A stretch of DNA of 64,000 nt from assembly GCA_905182995.1 (NCBI GenBank), contig CAJJDP010000042.1:116417-180416 (forward strand), written 5' to 3'. Shown piece by piece: positions 1 through 12,740 of the stretch (position 1 is its first letter; each line of letters begins with the position of its first letter). The translations under genes were made by a program, and so were the position numbers. This stretch comes from Paramecium octaurelia. Lineage: Eukaryota; Ciliophora; Oligohymenophorea; Peniculida; Parameciidae. Below the pieces are notes generated by a model, which was not told the DNA's origin, did not search any database, and saw only the letters and a list, made by a program, of their open reading frames with translations.

Positions 1-2839
1 TTTAAGATAAATAAAACTACCAAATTTCATAATGAAAAATTGATTAGAATTAATTTCTACTAGCTAAAATTAGATTTTCCATGAATGAAATAACATAAAT
101 ATGTACAATTTAAATTAAGCAAAAATAAGAACTCAAGTATCCAATACAGTTGTTTATTAATTCCTCCTCAGAATCTAAATTCTTGATTGTAGGAAAAGAA
201 AAGGAATGATGAAAGTGGAAATGATATTTTTAGTAAATAATAATACTTAATTATATTAACAGCATAATACTTAAAATTTTTTGAAATCTATTTATCAATT
301 ATCTATCTAATTTGAACAACAAATCAGGTTATAAATCAGACAATTCTAGGTAAAAATAATTAAAATAAATTAGTTAACATTCATACTATTTGTAAGACAG
401 AAATTATAATGCTTGTTAAATTGAAATTACTTTTTGGAGATCATCAACATAATAAAATGATGTAATTTTAGTTTATGAAACGAAAACAATGATTTTAATA
501 CTAAATTAGTTGCAGGGACAAAATATTGTTATAATTAGATTTTGTCTAAGAATATTGCAATCTTAAACTTAATTCAAGTTGTGAAAGGACTAATCTAGTT
601 TGAAAAATTTTAGAATTTTAAAGCAACAAAATGCCAAGTATGTCTTGATGACAGAAGATAAAAGTGGATAGAAGTTAAATTATTTCATCAAATTACTTGA
701 TATCATTCTAGAATTACATTTTTATTTACATAATAATTTAATTATTATCAATCATTATTCAAAATGAAAAGGTATGATTTATCTAATTAATTTACGATTA
801 CAATGAAGTTTCTGGGAGAAGATTCATACAATCTTATTTTTAAGGTAATAAGTCAATTGAATTAGTATATTCTCGAATTTATTTTAGTAATTCTCATCAA
901 ACATATCAAATTCTAATATATAATGTCTTTGTATGAAAATAATATTAATAATAATTTCAACTAAAGTCAATAGAATTTGGAAATAATATAGGAATAATAA
1001 TTTATTTTTCGTTGACCAGTGTATGAGTATAATTATAAACAAAGAAATCACCTTTTTGAGGATAACTAAAATAATTGAATTACATCTAATGATTATTGAT
1101 GCAATAAGTTTGTAATGATGACTATTGAGAGTATGGATCCTAGGTATTTATATAATTACTGTGTAAAATTAGAGAGCATCATTTTTTGTTTTTAGATGGG
1201 TAAAATAAATAATTAACAAAGACAATAAATATTTGAGTACCCAATCCATATAGAAATTTTTATATAAGAAGAAATTTAGAATTCGCCCAACTCATAATGC
1301 TAATTTTAAAGTAAATTCCTTCACTTTATTTCTATCAGTATAAATGCCGATATTGTTGAGCTTTTCTCTAAAAATATATACATTACTTTGAAACCATTAG
1401 AGTTATTTGAATGTTTTTCATAAAGTTCTAGAATTTAATCAAGCTATCTACTTACTTAGAAAATTTGGATTCTGATAGTTTTTTATAAATAGATTAAAAC
1501 TTTTTTTGTCATCTATTTAAAACTAATATTTTTATAATTACAATTTTTTACTTTACAAAAAGCTAATCCATACTTTCTTTGAGTATTTAAACCTTCAATC
1601 CCTATTGACTAAAGTCCACACACCAAGCTCGAAAATAACACCATTAATTTGATTTATACCTCCTCACCTAAAGAGCTTGCCCCAGTTATAATTGTCCCCA
1701 AGATCTTTCATAAATGCCATCAAACCTTGATAGTTCTGGCAAACGAAGAGAATTGACTTAAGTCCAATCAGCGTAGTATTTTTTACCGTTATGATACGCT
1801 TGCAGTTTAAGTTCAGATATTTCACAGTCAGTTTTTCAAATTGTAACTAATTTTAATATTCAGAAATTTTTAATATAAAGAATGTTAATAAACAAACAAT
1901 TACCTATCAAATTAAAATTACCCTTTTTTAAGTTTTAGATCTTTTATTGTTTATATAATAGAATTTACTCATTAATTTTCTGAGCCAATTCTGAGTATGC
2001 TAGTATAGTATATATTATCAGTTGAGTAGTCATTTAGATAAGGATCTTTATATGTCACATAGCCAGGCCCTTGAAAACACTCAAACTATGAGAACCACTT
2101 GATTTAGGTATTTATAAAGTTGCAACATTAATCCATTATTATATTGGAATTCTGAATTTGATTCTCTGTTTCTTTAAATCAATAATTATTTGATTAAAGA
2201 GTTAGTAGTCATGCGATTATTAACAAAAAAATTAATTCAAAATTCTCAAAAGACGGAAAGGATCTTTTCAGTTAATCCAATTCAAACGATCATGGGGAAG
2301 GAGTTAAAGGAAACTAAGCTGCTTATACAATCTTAGCCGTGAGAAATATATTAAAAAATCTCTATATAAAAATATCTCATTGCTTAATATGAAATCAACA
2401 TGATGTAATAATGATTACTCGCCTATTGCAATCATTTAATCAAACAAGATTTTATTTGATTGTTAAAATTATTTCTGATTCATTATTAGCGATCTGAGCA
2501 GGATCTGGTTTGCTGATGAGGGAAATTTCTAACAGCTATTGAAAGTATAAGTTTCCCTAGCTTTATGAGAAAATTGGATTGATTACTAGTATTTTATTCA
2601 ACCACAAAATACTCAAAAAGAGGAGAAAAAAAAAAGATAACACTTCACCATCCTACTCTGCAACATTGCCTAATTCAAATTTTCCAGTATATTGTAAGGT
2701 ATTTAATTTTCCCTCCTATCTTTTCATTTAACTGCCTTCCTGTTTGGTAGGTTAATACTCTCCAAATATCTTTGCAACATCTAGAACAAATTATAAAAGC
2801 AAATAATCATATGCTCGTTAGTGATGACTTACTTCTCCT
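1..2839. other. Gene-poor AT-rich stretch with faint coding traces
   Basis: No intact gene is visible in either strand using the ciliate code. Faint protein-like traces exist: an open minus-strand frame over about 1-190 containing NLDSEEELINNC, and a minus-strand stretch at about 1580-1810 with a frame containing NYQGLMAFMKDLGDNYNWG broken by TGA. The latter has a weak resemblance to the C-terminal part of 6-phosphogluconate dehydrogenase (pattern QG..., YNW, GGI), which I do not trust enough to call. Confidence 0.4.
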
Positions 2840-3893
2840 AATGTCATTAATAGTTACAACCTGGCTGGGGTGAAGATGTTATAGAACAAGTTTGGATTAG
2901 AAGAGGAAAATTAAAATTAGTGGGAAGATAGAGTAGAGTCGACACTTTTCAAATATATCGCAGCTGAACTAAACGGATGGTACTTCACTATGCATCACTG
3001 ATAATATTAATTTTAAAGACCCAAAAGTACAATGTAGATTGAATCAGGGGACTAGCTCAAAATACTTAAAGAAGAATTTACAAAGAGAAAAGATATTTAA
3101 ATAAAGGCAAACATTTTGAATTTTACTTTTTCATAAAAAATATATAATCAATCATCGAAATCAACTGAAATATATGATAACATAAAGGCTTTAATAAATA
3201 AAAAATCTAAGAAATTAATAATCAGGAAATGGCAAACTGGAAGAATTATCTTTATTCATGGTGTTTTCTCTAGGGAATCCCTGGTGCTTTTCAGTAATTC
3301 TGAATTAATTATAGATACATCCATTCATCGAAATGGAATGACAATCATATTATGGTTTATATACAGAGATAATTTATTGACCAGCTTAATGAGGCCTGCG
3401 AGATTGGACTAGAGTCCTCTCTCTTTATTTAGGTAAATTAAAGGGTCAATTTAAAGAAACCCTTTGGAAAAGGTACTGAGTTTAAACCAACACTTAAAAT
3501 ACATAGGAGGGTATACTAAGAAAATCTGAATGCCAACTCTTTCACCAAAAGAATTGATTATCCTCAATTCAATTAAGTACTTCTTTCTTCTACACTTATT
3601 CCAAAAGTGGATGAAATCACTTTTTTAGATAACATGCTTTTAATTAGAACAGGAAGAAACTTCTATAGAAGTTTTTAACCTTTAGGGAGAGCCAACTAAT
3701 TGAAAAAGATGGAAGGCCTCACTAAACTAACTGATGATATTTTTGACAAAAAATAGGAAGAAAAAATAAGAGAAAACTAATTTCTTTTGTGTTAAAGAAT
3801 TCCTTCTCTAAAAGTGAGAATAAAGATTTCTAGTAATTCTGAGTACTCTTATTTTTGTAAACCATTTTAAACTTATCTTGAATTTCAAAAATG
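2840..3893 (+). pseudogene. Decayed protein-coding remnant, unrecognised
   Basis: In the ciliate code a long protein-like frame runs from about 3302 to the TGA at 3891-3893. It continues upstream in the same frame through an in-frame TGA into MANWKNYLYSWCF at about 3229. A further coding-like piece in another frame lies at about 2995-3110 (KDPKVQCRLNQGTSSKYL). The residues are mixed and charged (FIDQLNEACEIGLESS, TFLDNMLLIRTGRNFYRS) rather than the Asn/Ile/Lys noise of random AT-rich DNA. The interruptions by TGA and by frame changes argue for a pseudogene. I recognise no family. Confidence 0.45.
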
Positions 3894-4267
3894 AACCTAA
3901 CGACCCCTATATTTTTGAAAGCTCTGAATATCAATAATCGCTAAACATTCAACAGAACGAACTATCAGTATAGAGGTTATGCTGAATGATACTCAAAAAG
4001 TATATATTTAAAGACTAACTGTGACTTCTTGCTATGGTAAATTGCATTTGATAATAATGATTAATCTAAGTTAGCCTGGCTCTTTCTCCCAAATTAAATA
4101 TTGTCATTAATTCGGTTTTTCTCTTCTGAACCTTCACTTTAACTGAATGATGAAGCTATTTATTACTTATAAGATAAAAGTTTTGATTATGAGGATATTC
4201 CATGAAAATTTATTTTGCTATTTTTATAAAATTTGCCATTTATCATTGTGAATAATTTTTGGGATTT

Positions 4268-4852
4268 TCAAAGTTCACATTTGATGTACTGGATTTTTAT
4301 GAATGCTTCTTTTAATCTGAAGGATTGTCTCCTTATTGGCAGAGCATAACTGAGTTTAGAGATGTTTTCGCCATTCCCTTATAATTTAGAGTTACAAAAA
4401 TAATGTTAGGAAATTTCCACATCCTTAGACTATAACATATTATTCCAGTCCTCTATCGAATATTATTGAAGATCTCAAATCCATTCTTTCATCAAGGTTT
4501 TGGGAGCCTAGCCTGCTGAGTCATCAGATATTTCTCTAGGTTCTTGATGTCTCTAATTCAGCCTCTACTACACTTTTCTTCTTGATTTTATAGGATGTCC
4601 CTCTTGTTATTTTATCCAAAACTCTTATTGGCTTTCAACTTCCTCTTTTATTTGAGATATACATCGACCACTCTTAAGTTACTACTTAATTGAATCCTTC
4701 TCCACATCATTATAATAAGCTTCAAGTATTTCCATATGTTTAATGCATTCATAATGAAGTATTTTCATATCAGCTATAATCAGGTTTTATATTTGTTAAG
4801 TCTAAATGGCCTATGAATAAGGACAGCAGATTATCATCTATTGTGATCATTT
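4268..4852 (-). pseudogene. Decayed coding remnant, charged protein
   Basis: Reading the minus strand with TAA/TAG as Gln gives about 190 codons in a single frame interrupted once by TGA near 4494. The translation is strongly protein-like and hydrophilic: HMEILEAYYNDVEKDSIKQQ, QIKEEVESQQEFWIKQQEG, and after the TGA, DLQQYSIEDWNNMLQSKDVE. That the same frame stays open on both sides of the TGA suggests a nonsense mutation in a once functional gene. No domain is recognised. A start could be the ATG near 4838, but upstream exons cannot be excluded. Confidence 0.5.
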
Positions 4853-6099
4853 TATGATTGTTCCAATCTATACTCTAATTAGGAAGTCATGTGCAAATAA
4901 TGGAATATTTTCACTTTTGCTTAATATTCACTTATATTAAGCATTCTCAAATTTGAGTAACTTAGGAAAGACAGGAGGTTATCTAATATACTCTTGTTAA
5001 TTCAGTGTATTTATTCAGTGCAAATAATTCATATTTGAAACGATAATGAGCAGTCATTAGCGATAGAGGATAATGTCAAAAGGAAGTTGATGTTAAGAAT
5101 AATATTTAAAATTATCAGCATTTATTGTATTTTACAATATCACCGTGAAGCTTATACAGTTTCAATTGATACTTAATTAAATTATTGTTTAAGGCACATA
5201 GACTCATTATCTTTTAAGTTACGGAAGTAAAATAAACAATTATATAATCAATATCAAATTAGTTCAAATTATTCTTTGTGTAGGGGGCTAAATAAAATTC
5301 ACTTTAATTAAGTTAAACTCCTATTTGCCTAAACAAGCGCAAACCTAGTCATCTAATACTAAAAAGTGTTTTCTTGTTAGGCTTAACTTTCAGAACATGA
5401 CAAAAAGTAAAAGCAGATCCCAATTTCATGAATTCGTGGGAATTATCATATTGTTAATATTAAGTTATGCCCCTTAACTTGTATCAGTCAACCTTAACTG
5501 GCCTTATCCTTCAAAAATATTGTCCAAAGTGGCTCACTGTTTGCTCTCTCTTAAGTAATGTATAATAATTTAACACACTAAGTAGTTGTCCAAATACTTT
5601 TTCATGAAGATTTCTTGAACATTAATGTTCTCATTATTTAGTAATTTCATGCTGTTTAGTATAAATTCTCTTTCGATATTTAAATTAAAATTAAATTGAA
5701 ATATCATGACCAGATGATAATGTGATTTTAAGATTTAAATGATGAAAACACGAATAAGAATAATAATGGAATATTTAAAGAATTATGGAGGTGATAAATC
5801 CAAATGTTGTTCAAGAAAATATTTTGAGGAAATAATTAAGGAAAGAAGATACAATTAGAGGATGATGGGTAATAGGCTAAATATAAATAATTGTCAATCC
5901 AAAGTTGGAGGTCACGAAATGGGGTTAGTTTTGTTAAAAAATTCAATTTATTCTAAGAAATGATCTGAATACTCAAACAGATTTCATCAGTGTTCTAATA
6001 ATGAGGAACTCTTAAGAGCCATAGAGGGAACCTTAAGATTCATAGTGATAATAAACAAGTGAAATAAATTCACTTGTATGAAATCAGGGATATTTAATC
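4853..6099. other. No gene seen
   Basis: AT-rich sequence in which I see no convincing coding frame, RNA gene or repeat on either strand. Confidence 0.5.
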
Positions 6100-7700
6100 A
6101 AAGTGACTAATGGAAGGTATAATAATATACTTAATAATTAGTTAGAATTGATCTTTACTTCATCTATGGATGAATATGTTCAAATTGGAGATTCTTTGCC
6201 GATATTTAGGAGAAATATGAAGAGGTGTGGTATTAGGAAGTAACTGAAAGAAATAAGTTGATCTTGAAAGGCAAACTGGACAAGTAGTGAGATGAGGGGA
6301 TTGAAACATCTTTAGCGTAGTTAAACATATTGAAGAATAATAACTATAAACTATTGTAAAATATAAAGGATGCTTTTGAGTAAACGAAATGGATGGCCAA
6401 ACGAAAGAGATTTTAGACATATACTATTTTCCAAAAATTATGGTCTTAATTTTAACTTCTAAAGTTAAATTTTATGATAATAAAATTTTTGGCATTTAAA
6501 ATCCAATTTACATGAACTTTTTGTTTTATGCAATAGCTTTCTTTTGCAATTTTACAGAGATAAATTCATGATAGAAAAAGCTTAATAATGCAGCTAAAAT
6601 GGCAACAAAATCAGAATTATTGTTTTCTAGTCTTAAAGTATTTTATAATCACGCTAGGAAGTCTATGAGAGATTTCATTTATTTCTTGGACACACCAGAG
6701 AGAAGCAATATGTAAAAGAATTTGCAATTCTAAACATCCATAATCTGTATGCAGACATCTATTTTAGAGATTAAGCAGAATTGCTTATTCGAACTTCTTG
6801 GTGGTGCTAAAAAGAGATGTTAAATTATCAGTACAGAGAATTAACAACTTTGAAAGAGCTGGAGAAAAGAAAGGGTTACATTTCCTTTGTTATTTTGCTC
6901 TAGATTCGATACCTTGTAAAGTGATAGGAATTAAGCTTTTAGGTTATCAAGAAGGCTATGATGTATTTGATGCATGGATGATTATAGGTTTGCTGTTTAT
7001 CTCATTGAAGTTTTTTGGTGTGATCAGCTAATGGGAGAGAAATTTGTCCAGAAAACAGACGATAAATATAAACCTATTGTTGATAGTTAAAGATATTTGC
7101 TCTGAATAAAATGAATTAATAACAACTAAAATATTAGAGGATCATCTGTTTAAATTAATTTTTAATTTTTTCTTAGCCTCTTATCCTATTTCTAGATGTA
7201 TAGAATTATCAAATCAAAATGACTGTTCTAAATTCAGGTTGTACTTTGGTAAGCAAATCGCTCAGCTTTGACTCAATTCAATTGCTTAATTAGCTTCTAA
7301 CTACTATCGATAGAATACAAAAATAAATCGATCATATGTTCGCCAATTACCTAAAGCGAGAATTGCAAAGATTAAATTCTTACAATTAAGTTTAATAAAA
7401 TCTTTGGTGCGCTGGTTTTAGTTAAGCTCTAAATTAACAACTTTAAAATTTTCACACTTCAGTCATGCATAAAATCAATTTTCTCTTTTTGGAACTGCAT
7501 TACACAATTACTCACTCAATTCACTCACAATTGAATTATAAATTCTAATTATCAAATCAAATAAATTTAGACCATGCTAATGTGATTACAAAAAGAAGTA
7601 TTGTACCACAGCATCTGATACACTTACCAATAAATTGTGGGTCTAATGCTAGAGAATAAGTGCTTTTGCCAAACCAATTTGCTTCCAATATTGTTGAGTC
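6100..7700 (+). pseudogene. Large decayed gene, several frames, unrecognised
   Basis: Protein-like pieces follow one another on the plus strand but in different frames and with in-frame TGA. They are: about 6200-6470 (coiled-coil-like, with EKYEEVWYQEVTERNKL and, after a TGA, an AFEQTKWMAKRKRF stretch); about 6599-6850 (MATKSELLFSSLKVFYNHAR); about 6838-6925 (LKELEKRKGYISFVILLQIR); and about 7075-7690 (open over about 200 codons with one TGA near 7270, ending in a cysteine-containing segment). The pieces keep the same orientation and spacing expected of one gene of about 1.6 kb that has lost its frame. Function unknown. Confidence 0.45.
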
Positions 7701-8479
7701 AACGTAATTGCTCTTGAACTTAGGAAGGCCCAATTAATTATATTTTTTGATATCCCTTAGCTTACGGCCAACTAACCCAACAACTTGCAGGCAATTATAT
7801 GAGAAGCATTTCACAGTTAAAGTAGCGTAAAGTATGTAAAAATGTGATAATAGTAATATTGCCATAATTCTGAAGAAAAAAAATCTCTAAAAAAAAAAGT
7901 CTAATTATTTAAGAAAAATTGTTTTATTGTAAAGGAAGATATTTAATGTCGAAATAGGATTCTGAAATAACATGTATTGACGAATTAGATAATTAATAGG
8001 AATTTAACTAAATTCAAGTCATTATAAATTCATTTTATTATAATTAATAGTATGAAATTTTCTATTATTTGATAATCATTTTAACCTATTAAATTTAAAA
8101 TTGATTTTCTAAGGATTTTGATCTAATTATCTATCTCTAAAGATTCCAATCCGATTGCCTATTTTAACTATCGTATATATTTTGAACCACTAAAATGATA
8201 TTACTTAAATCAATCTATATCCAAAATTTCATTATACAATTATATAGTTAATATTTGCATTTAACTCGAATTCATCTTTCCCCTCTTGTTTATCTAAAAT
8301 TTTTAGCATCATAGCTTTTCCCTATACAATATTTACTAATAAGGGATTTAAGATAAATCCCTGAAATTATGTCTTATAATTCCATCCACCCCTCAATTTG
8401 CAAATATCTCATCTACAACATTTTTTCAAATTTTACTATCCTAAGTTTTTTTAAGAATGATAAACCGTATTATTCATCA
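7701..8479. other. No gene seen
   Basis: AT-rich. An open plus-strand frame continues to about 7965 but loses protein-like composition. Nothing else is recognised. Confidence 0.45.
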
Positions 8480-9510
8480 ATCACCCTCTCCAATCTTTAA
8501 CCTCCTTTACCTAATCATATTCTCCACCCACAACTAAAAAGATAGCTAATAAATGGTATACTACATCTTTTTTCCACAATCCAAAATGCATCAAAACCAG
8601 CTAAAGAAGGCATAGTATAGACGCAAAGAATATTTAGAGGAACTAATGCGGAAGTTTGAAATCGAATAAGAGAAGGATATGAGATGTCTAGAACAAAATC
8701 TAAATCTCTTGGCTTTATGTTCTTCCTCACATTGAACCTATAGCTTCTAAATAGCCTTCTCTCGTCTTCTCATATTTTTCTAATGCTATTGAGTCGTTGC
8801 TTTAAAAAGTCTCTCTGTATACTTTCATATTGGTTTGAGATAAAGTGTCAGATAGTTCACATAAGTCTCTCCTTTTAAAGACCAATGAAATGTAATAAGG
8901 TCATTCCTCAGCCTCCTATATCTCTTCTGCTCATCTGTAACTCTTTCTTCTTTGAGTATTTCTTTTCCTTTGATTTGACTTCTGCCTCACATTTCTTATT
9001 TGATGACTACTCTTAATAATGGATTATCAGTTTGTTGAATTAATGTTGACCTTTAACTCAGTCCAAACCTATACTGATAATCTCTTGCTCATCTCCTCCT
9101 TTTCTGCGAGTTGTTTGAAATATTCCTAAGTTAATTCCTTATCTATTCATATAAGATGGAGGGTGTTCATGTCATCTATCGGAGAGGGACTTGTCCTATT
9201 AGACACCTAGTTATTGATCATGATTTGGTGACGAATCGAAAAACAATTTCATCTATTTATTATCGAGGCAATAAGTTAATATCCTCATGTAGAGGAATTG
9301 TTCCATGCATTTTAGAGATCCCCAATGAATAATATTTTAAGTTGAGATCATTCATGTTCCCTCCTTCCATAAGCCTCATGATAAGATTCTGTATGGCAAA
9401 AGTGCCTTCTTATTTCTCTTTAGGGGGCGATGTTGAATGTATAGAACACTATTGGTGGTCGACTATGTGTTTGCCTGAATGTATCTGTTCTGGTCATTTC
9501 GAATTTCCAT
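8480..9510 (-). pseudogene. Decayed coiled-coil protein gene
   Basis: A minus-strand remnant beginning at a plausible ATG at 9510 (MEIRNDQNRYIQANTQS). Successive pieces in changing frames read like one protein: NLIMRLMEGGNMNDLNLKYY, LTQEYFKQLAEKEEMSKRLS, VKSKEKKYSKKKELQMSRRD, and VYRETFQSNDSIALEKYEK. The middle and C-terminal parts are rich in Glu/Lys/Arg/Gln and look alpha-helical. At least three frame changes and two in-frame TGA codons make a functional product impossible unless the assembly is wrong. Family not recognised. Confidence 0.5.
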
Positions 9511-10329
9511 AAAAAATTAGTTATTCTCTATTTTTTATGTTAATATATAAGGAAATTCTATAGTTTATCTAATCTAGCTCTTATAATTGAGGAATTACGT
9601 AATGAAGATGTGGAGAATTTTTAGAAAGAGTCTTTAAGTTGGAAACACTCACGTATAATAAATTATTGTAATTATCAAAGATTTATTATATACTAATAAA
9701 TGATTTTACACAGAAAAGATAATTAAGGAAATGATCGAGGTGAGAAAAAGTTGATTTCATACTGGCTCCAAGGCGTTTCTAATTTTATTTAAGGAGAAAA
9801 CTTGTATTACAAAAATTTTAAATAATCTTCCTAATAGTAAATATCTCTAAGATTATTTTAATAGAATAAAATCTTAGAGATCAATTTAACCAGAAATACG
9901 AAATTCATCTTTACTTGTAATAGGATTTGAAAGATCCTTGCACTATGACACACACTAGAAACTGCGAGAGGAGCAGAGAGCTAGTCTATAGACATGTAAA
10001 ATAGGTAATTCTGTATATATAATTATTGATATATTTTAAAATTGCATTAAAATTTTCAGCAATGAACTTAATCTTTTATGGATATGATGATAATATAGGA
10101 AAAGGAAGTAGTTAATCTGTTACTGACAAGCTTTTAACTAATAGAGTGTTGCAATTTCTGCATTCTTATTATATAGCTTTTAGTTAAAGATCCTTCTTTG
10201 TGCTTGAGTTCTGTTTTTGGAATAAATTAAAAAGAAAAATAAAAGGAGACATTTCAATGAGCTAAATACTTAATTTACTTAAGTTTTAATGGCATTATTA
10301 TGTGTGCATATCGGTGGATCAGATATTTT
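9511..10329. other. No gene seen
   Basis: AT-rich with no convincing coding frame, RNA or repeat. Confidence 0.45.
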
Positions 10330-11690
10330 GAAGGAAGCTTAAACTTGATCGATTGATTAAATGGATATTGAGACAACATCAAGAGTAAATATCAGATGTA
10401 GCCAGTTCGAGTAAGAAAACTTTTATGTCTTATCAAATGATTAGTGAAGATTTGTGAAAACTTAAATTATTGATGCTGATAATTCATCTTTATAAAATGA
10501 ACATTTTTAGCAAAGTAAGATCTAATTTAATTCTAATTCAACAACTTAATTTAAGAGAAATAAATTTCACTCAAAATATAAGCTAACTCAATACTATAAA
10601 TTTTTAGACCTCATAAGATAAATAAATTCTGGGGGAGAATAATCATGAACAAGTACCGAGGGAGATGAAGAAGAGGAAAATCATGTTATGTGTAATTAAT
10701 TTGGACTTTTTTAAAGATATTTGGGTTCAAAGTTGATAATTAGTAATTATAAAGTTGTTGAATAAGTTCAAAATTACCTAGATTGAAAAAATAAGAAGAA
10801 TATCATAAATAATTATTTCAATTCTTTGGTAAGATGATATTATTATATCGCCTGATTTTACATATGTGTGCATAGAAAAATATGAGCTTTAGATTGAGAG
10901 CAAAACTGTAGCGCACAGCTACTTTAAGGTAATCTATTAGAGATGGAGATCAAAAGTCAAAGGGAATAATGAACTAGTTGTAAGCCTTAATAGAGTATGA
11001 TTGTGTTTTCTATGACATCTACAATGAAATGAGAATTAAGGAGGGAATGAAGTAGGTTTTAGGAAACAATATTTCAAAATTTAATAAGACCTTAAGATCA
11101 ATTGTTGAATAAATATATGAAATTAGGTGGAATGATTATATTCTGCCAAAAATGACTGCCAATATTAACAATTAGCCTGATGCTTAGCAATTACTTCTGG
11201 ATTTGTAACAATGGTACAAGACTTTTTTGTAATAATATCAAATCCTATTATTACTAACAAACACTTAATTCAGACAGCATGAGAATTAAATGTCAAATTT
11301 ATATTTATTTTACGAAATATCTCATTATATAAATTCTATGTCCAATAAAGATACAGTTCAAAGAAACACGAAAAATCCTTTATGATAGTACTTAGTATTC
11401 AATCTCAACATTGATGATGACAATAAAATATATTTCAACTTCCCAATACCTAAGGAAATTATTGATGTAGGAGATGATATGTGTGACCTTGTGCTAAAAT
11501 GCTACCTAAACAAAATCAAACAATGGAAGATTTAATGTTTGAGAGTTTTGTAGCCTGATGTAAGGATAAAGGAGAAAAATAAAAACACATTTTATTAAGT
11601 GATTTAGAAAGACATTATAATCTAAATAATTGATTTCAAAATTTAAAATTATCACAAAGTGAATCCATAATATTAAGATTGAATAACCTC
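10330..11690 (+). pseudogene. Decayed gene for a hydrophilic protein
   Basis: The best preserved unrecognised remnant in the left part. Upstream pieces at about 10350-10440 (RQHQEQISDVASSSKKTF) and 10645-10780 (STEGDEEEENHVMCNQFGLF) lead into a frame open from about 10764 to 11381 that contains MSFRLRAKLQRTATLRQS and EYDCVFYDIYNEMRIKEGM. A TGA at 11379-11381 interrupts it. The same frame continues with FNLNIDDDNKIYFNFPIPKE and CDLVLKCYLNKIKQWK until about 11690. An in-frame TGA inside otherwise normal coding sequence, plus at least one frame change upstream, indicates pseudogenisation. Not recognised. Confidence 0.55.
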
Positions 11691-12189
11691 AATATGTTAA
11701 ATTCCTGAATAATTTAATTTAAATCAATTACTTTGTTCAGAAATAATATTAAACAGTTCATATTTTTAATCTAATAATAATATTTTATTTCATAAAATTC
11801 CTAAAATACCTCTTCTAAAACAATCGAAAAGATACTGTAAAAATTATTTCCTTTAAGTTTGGATTTACAGCGTTTATTTTTTCAAATGACACCTAAAAGT
11901 CACATCAGCACAAGTGTTTAGAATCTAAGACTCCAATTGATTATAATATAATTCAATTATTCAAATAATATTAATCTTTACTTAATTTCTCTTAACAAAA
12001 AAATCAATAATCTCTTGAAAAATAATGTAAGAGGGACCAACCGTTTACTTTAATTGAAAATAAAATCTCATCAATAAGAAAGAATATGTATTGTGATCTT
12101 AATCATATCCAACTTAAGTATTTCATAATATTTCACTCCAAATTAATCCTTTCTCAACATTATAATTCATTTATTATTGATAGAGAATA
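11691..12189. other. No gene seen
   Basis: AT-rich spacer with no convincing features. Confidence 0.45.
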
Positions 12190-12740
12190 AAAAGGTAGAT
12201 AACTTGTTGTGGAAGCTGTTGCTATGGCGTATTAGATTCCCTCAAAATATGGAATAGCTAATTTGAAAGCCTTTTATCAAAGCAAATTCAAGCCTCAACT
12301 ATAAGTTAGAATTTTTTAATAAACTTGCTTGGCCATTACCTATTTAGAAAAGCGTTCGCTAATATAAATAATACCATAAAGGTTAATCTGGCACTTAAAA
12401 TTTAGTTAGCCAATTCGGAATAATAAATAATCGTCCTTTTGAGCATATATAACCTCTCAATATACTTATAACTCCTAAAATGAGTTGATGTAGAAGCCTA
12501 AAAAATTCTCTCAAAGACTGCAATCGGCCAAATGCAGGCAAATAACTTAGGGTTAAACCTTCAAGGATATTTTGGTAGCTAGAATGGTTTCAAGGACTGG
12601 AATTGATTTGATTAATAGCAATCTGGACTATTTTTTGATGTGTTACAGAAATAAAACTTCAATAATCTTCTAGTAGAGATCAAAATCTCTTCCTATTTCC
12701 ACAAACTAAAAACAGCAATTTTTAAATTTTGAAGTTAGAA
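12190..12740 (+). pseudogene. Decayed coding remnant, unrecognised
   Basis: A first piece (LVVEAVAMAYQIPSKYGIAN, continuing to about 12440) and a second piece in another frame (KVNLALKIQLANSEQQIIVL, then EAQKILSKTAIGQMQANNLG, LNLQGYFGSQNGFKDWN) are both protein-like. They are separated by a frame change, and two in-frame TGA codons follow. The Gly/Asn-rich motif and helical middle do not match a family I know. Confidence 0.4.

Noticed and set aside
1580-1810. 6-phosphogluconate dehydrogenase pseudogene
   Set aside because: Only a weak pattern resemblance over about 50 residues with a TGA in the key glycine motif; not enough to annotate.
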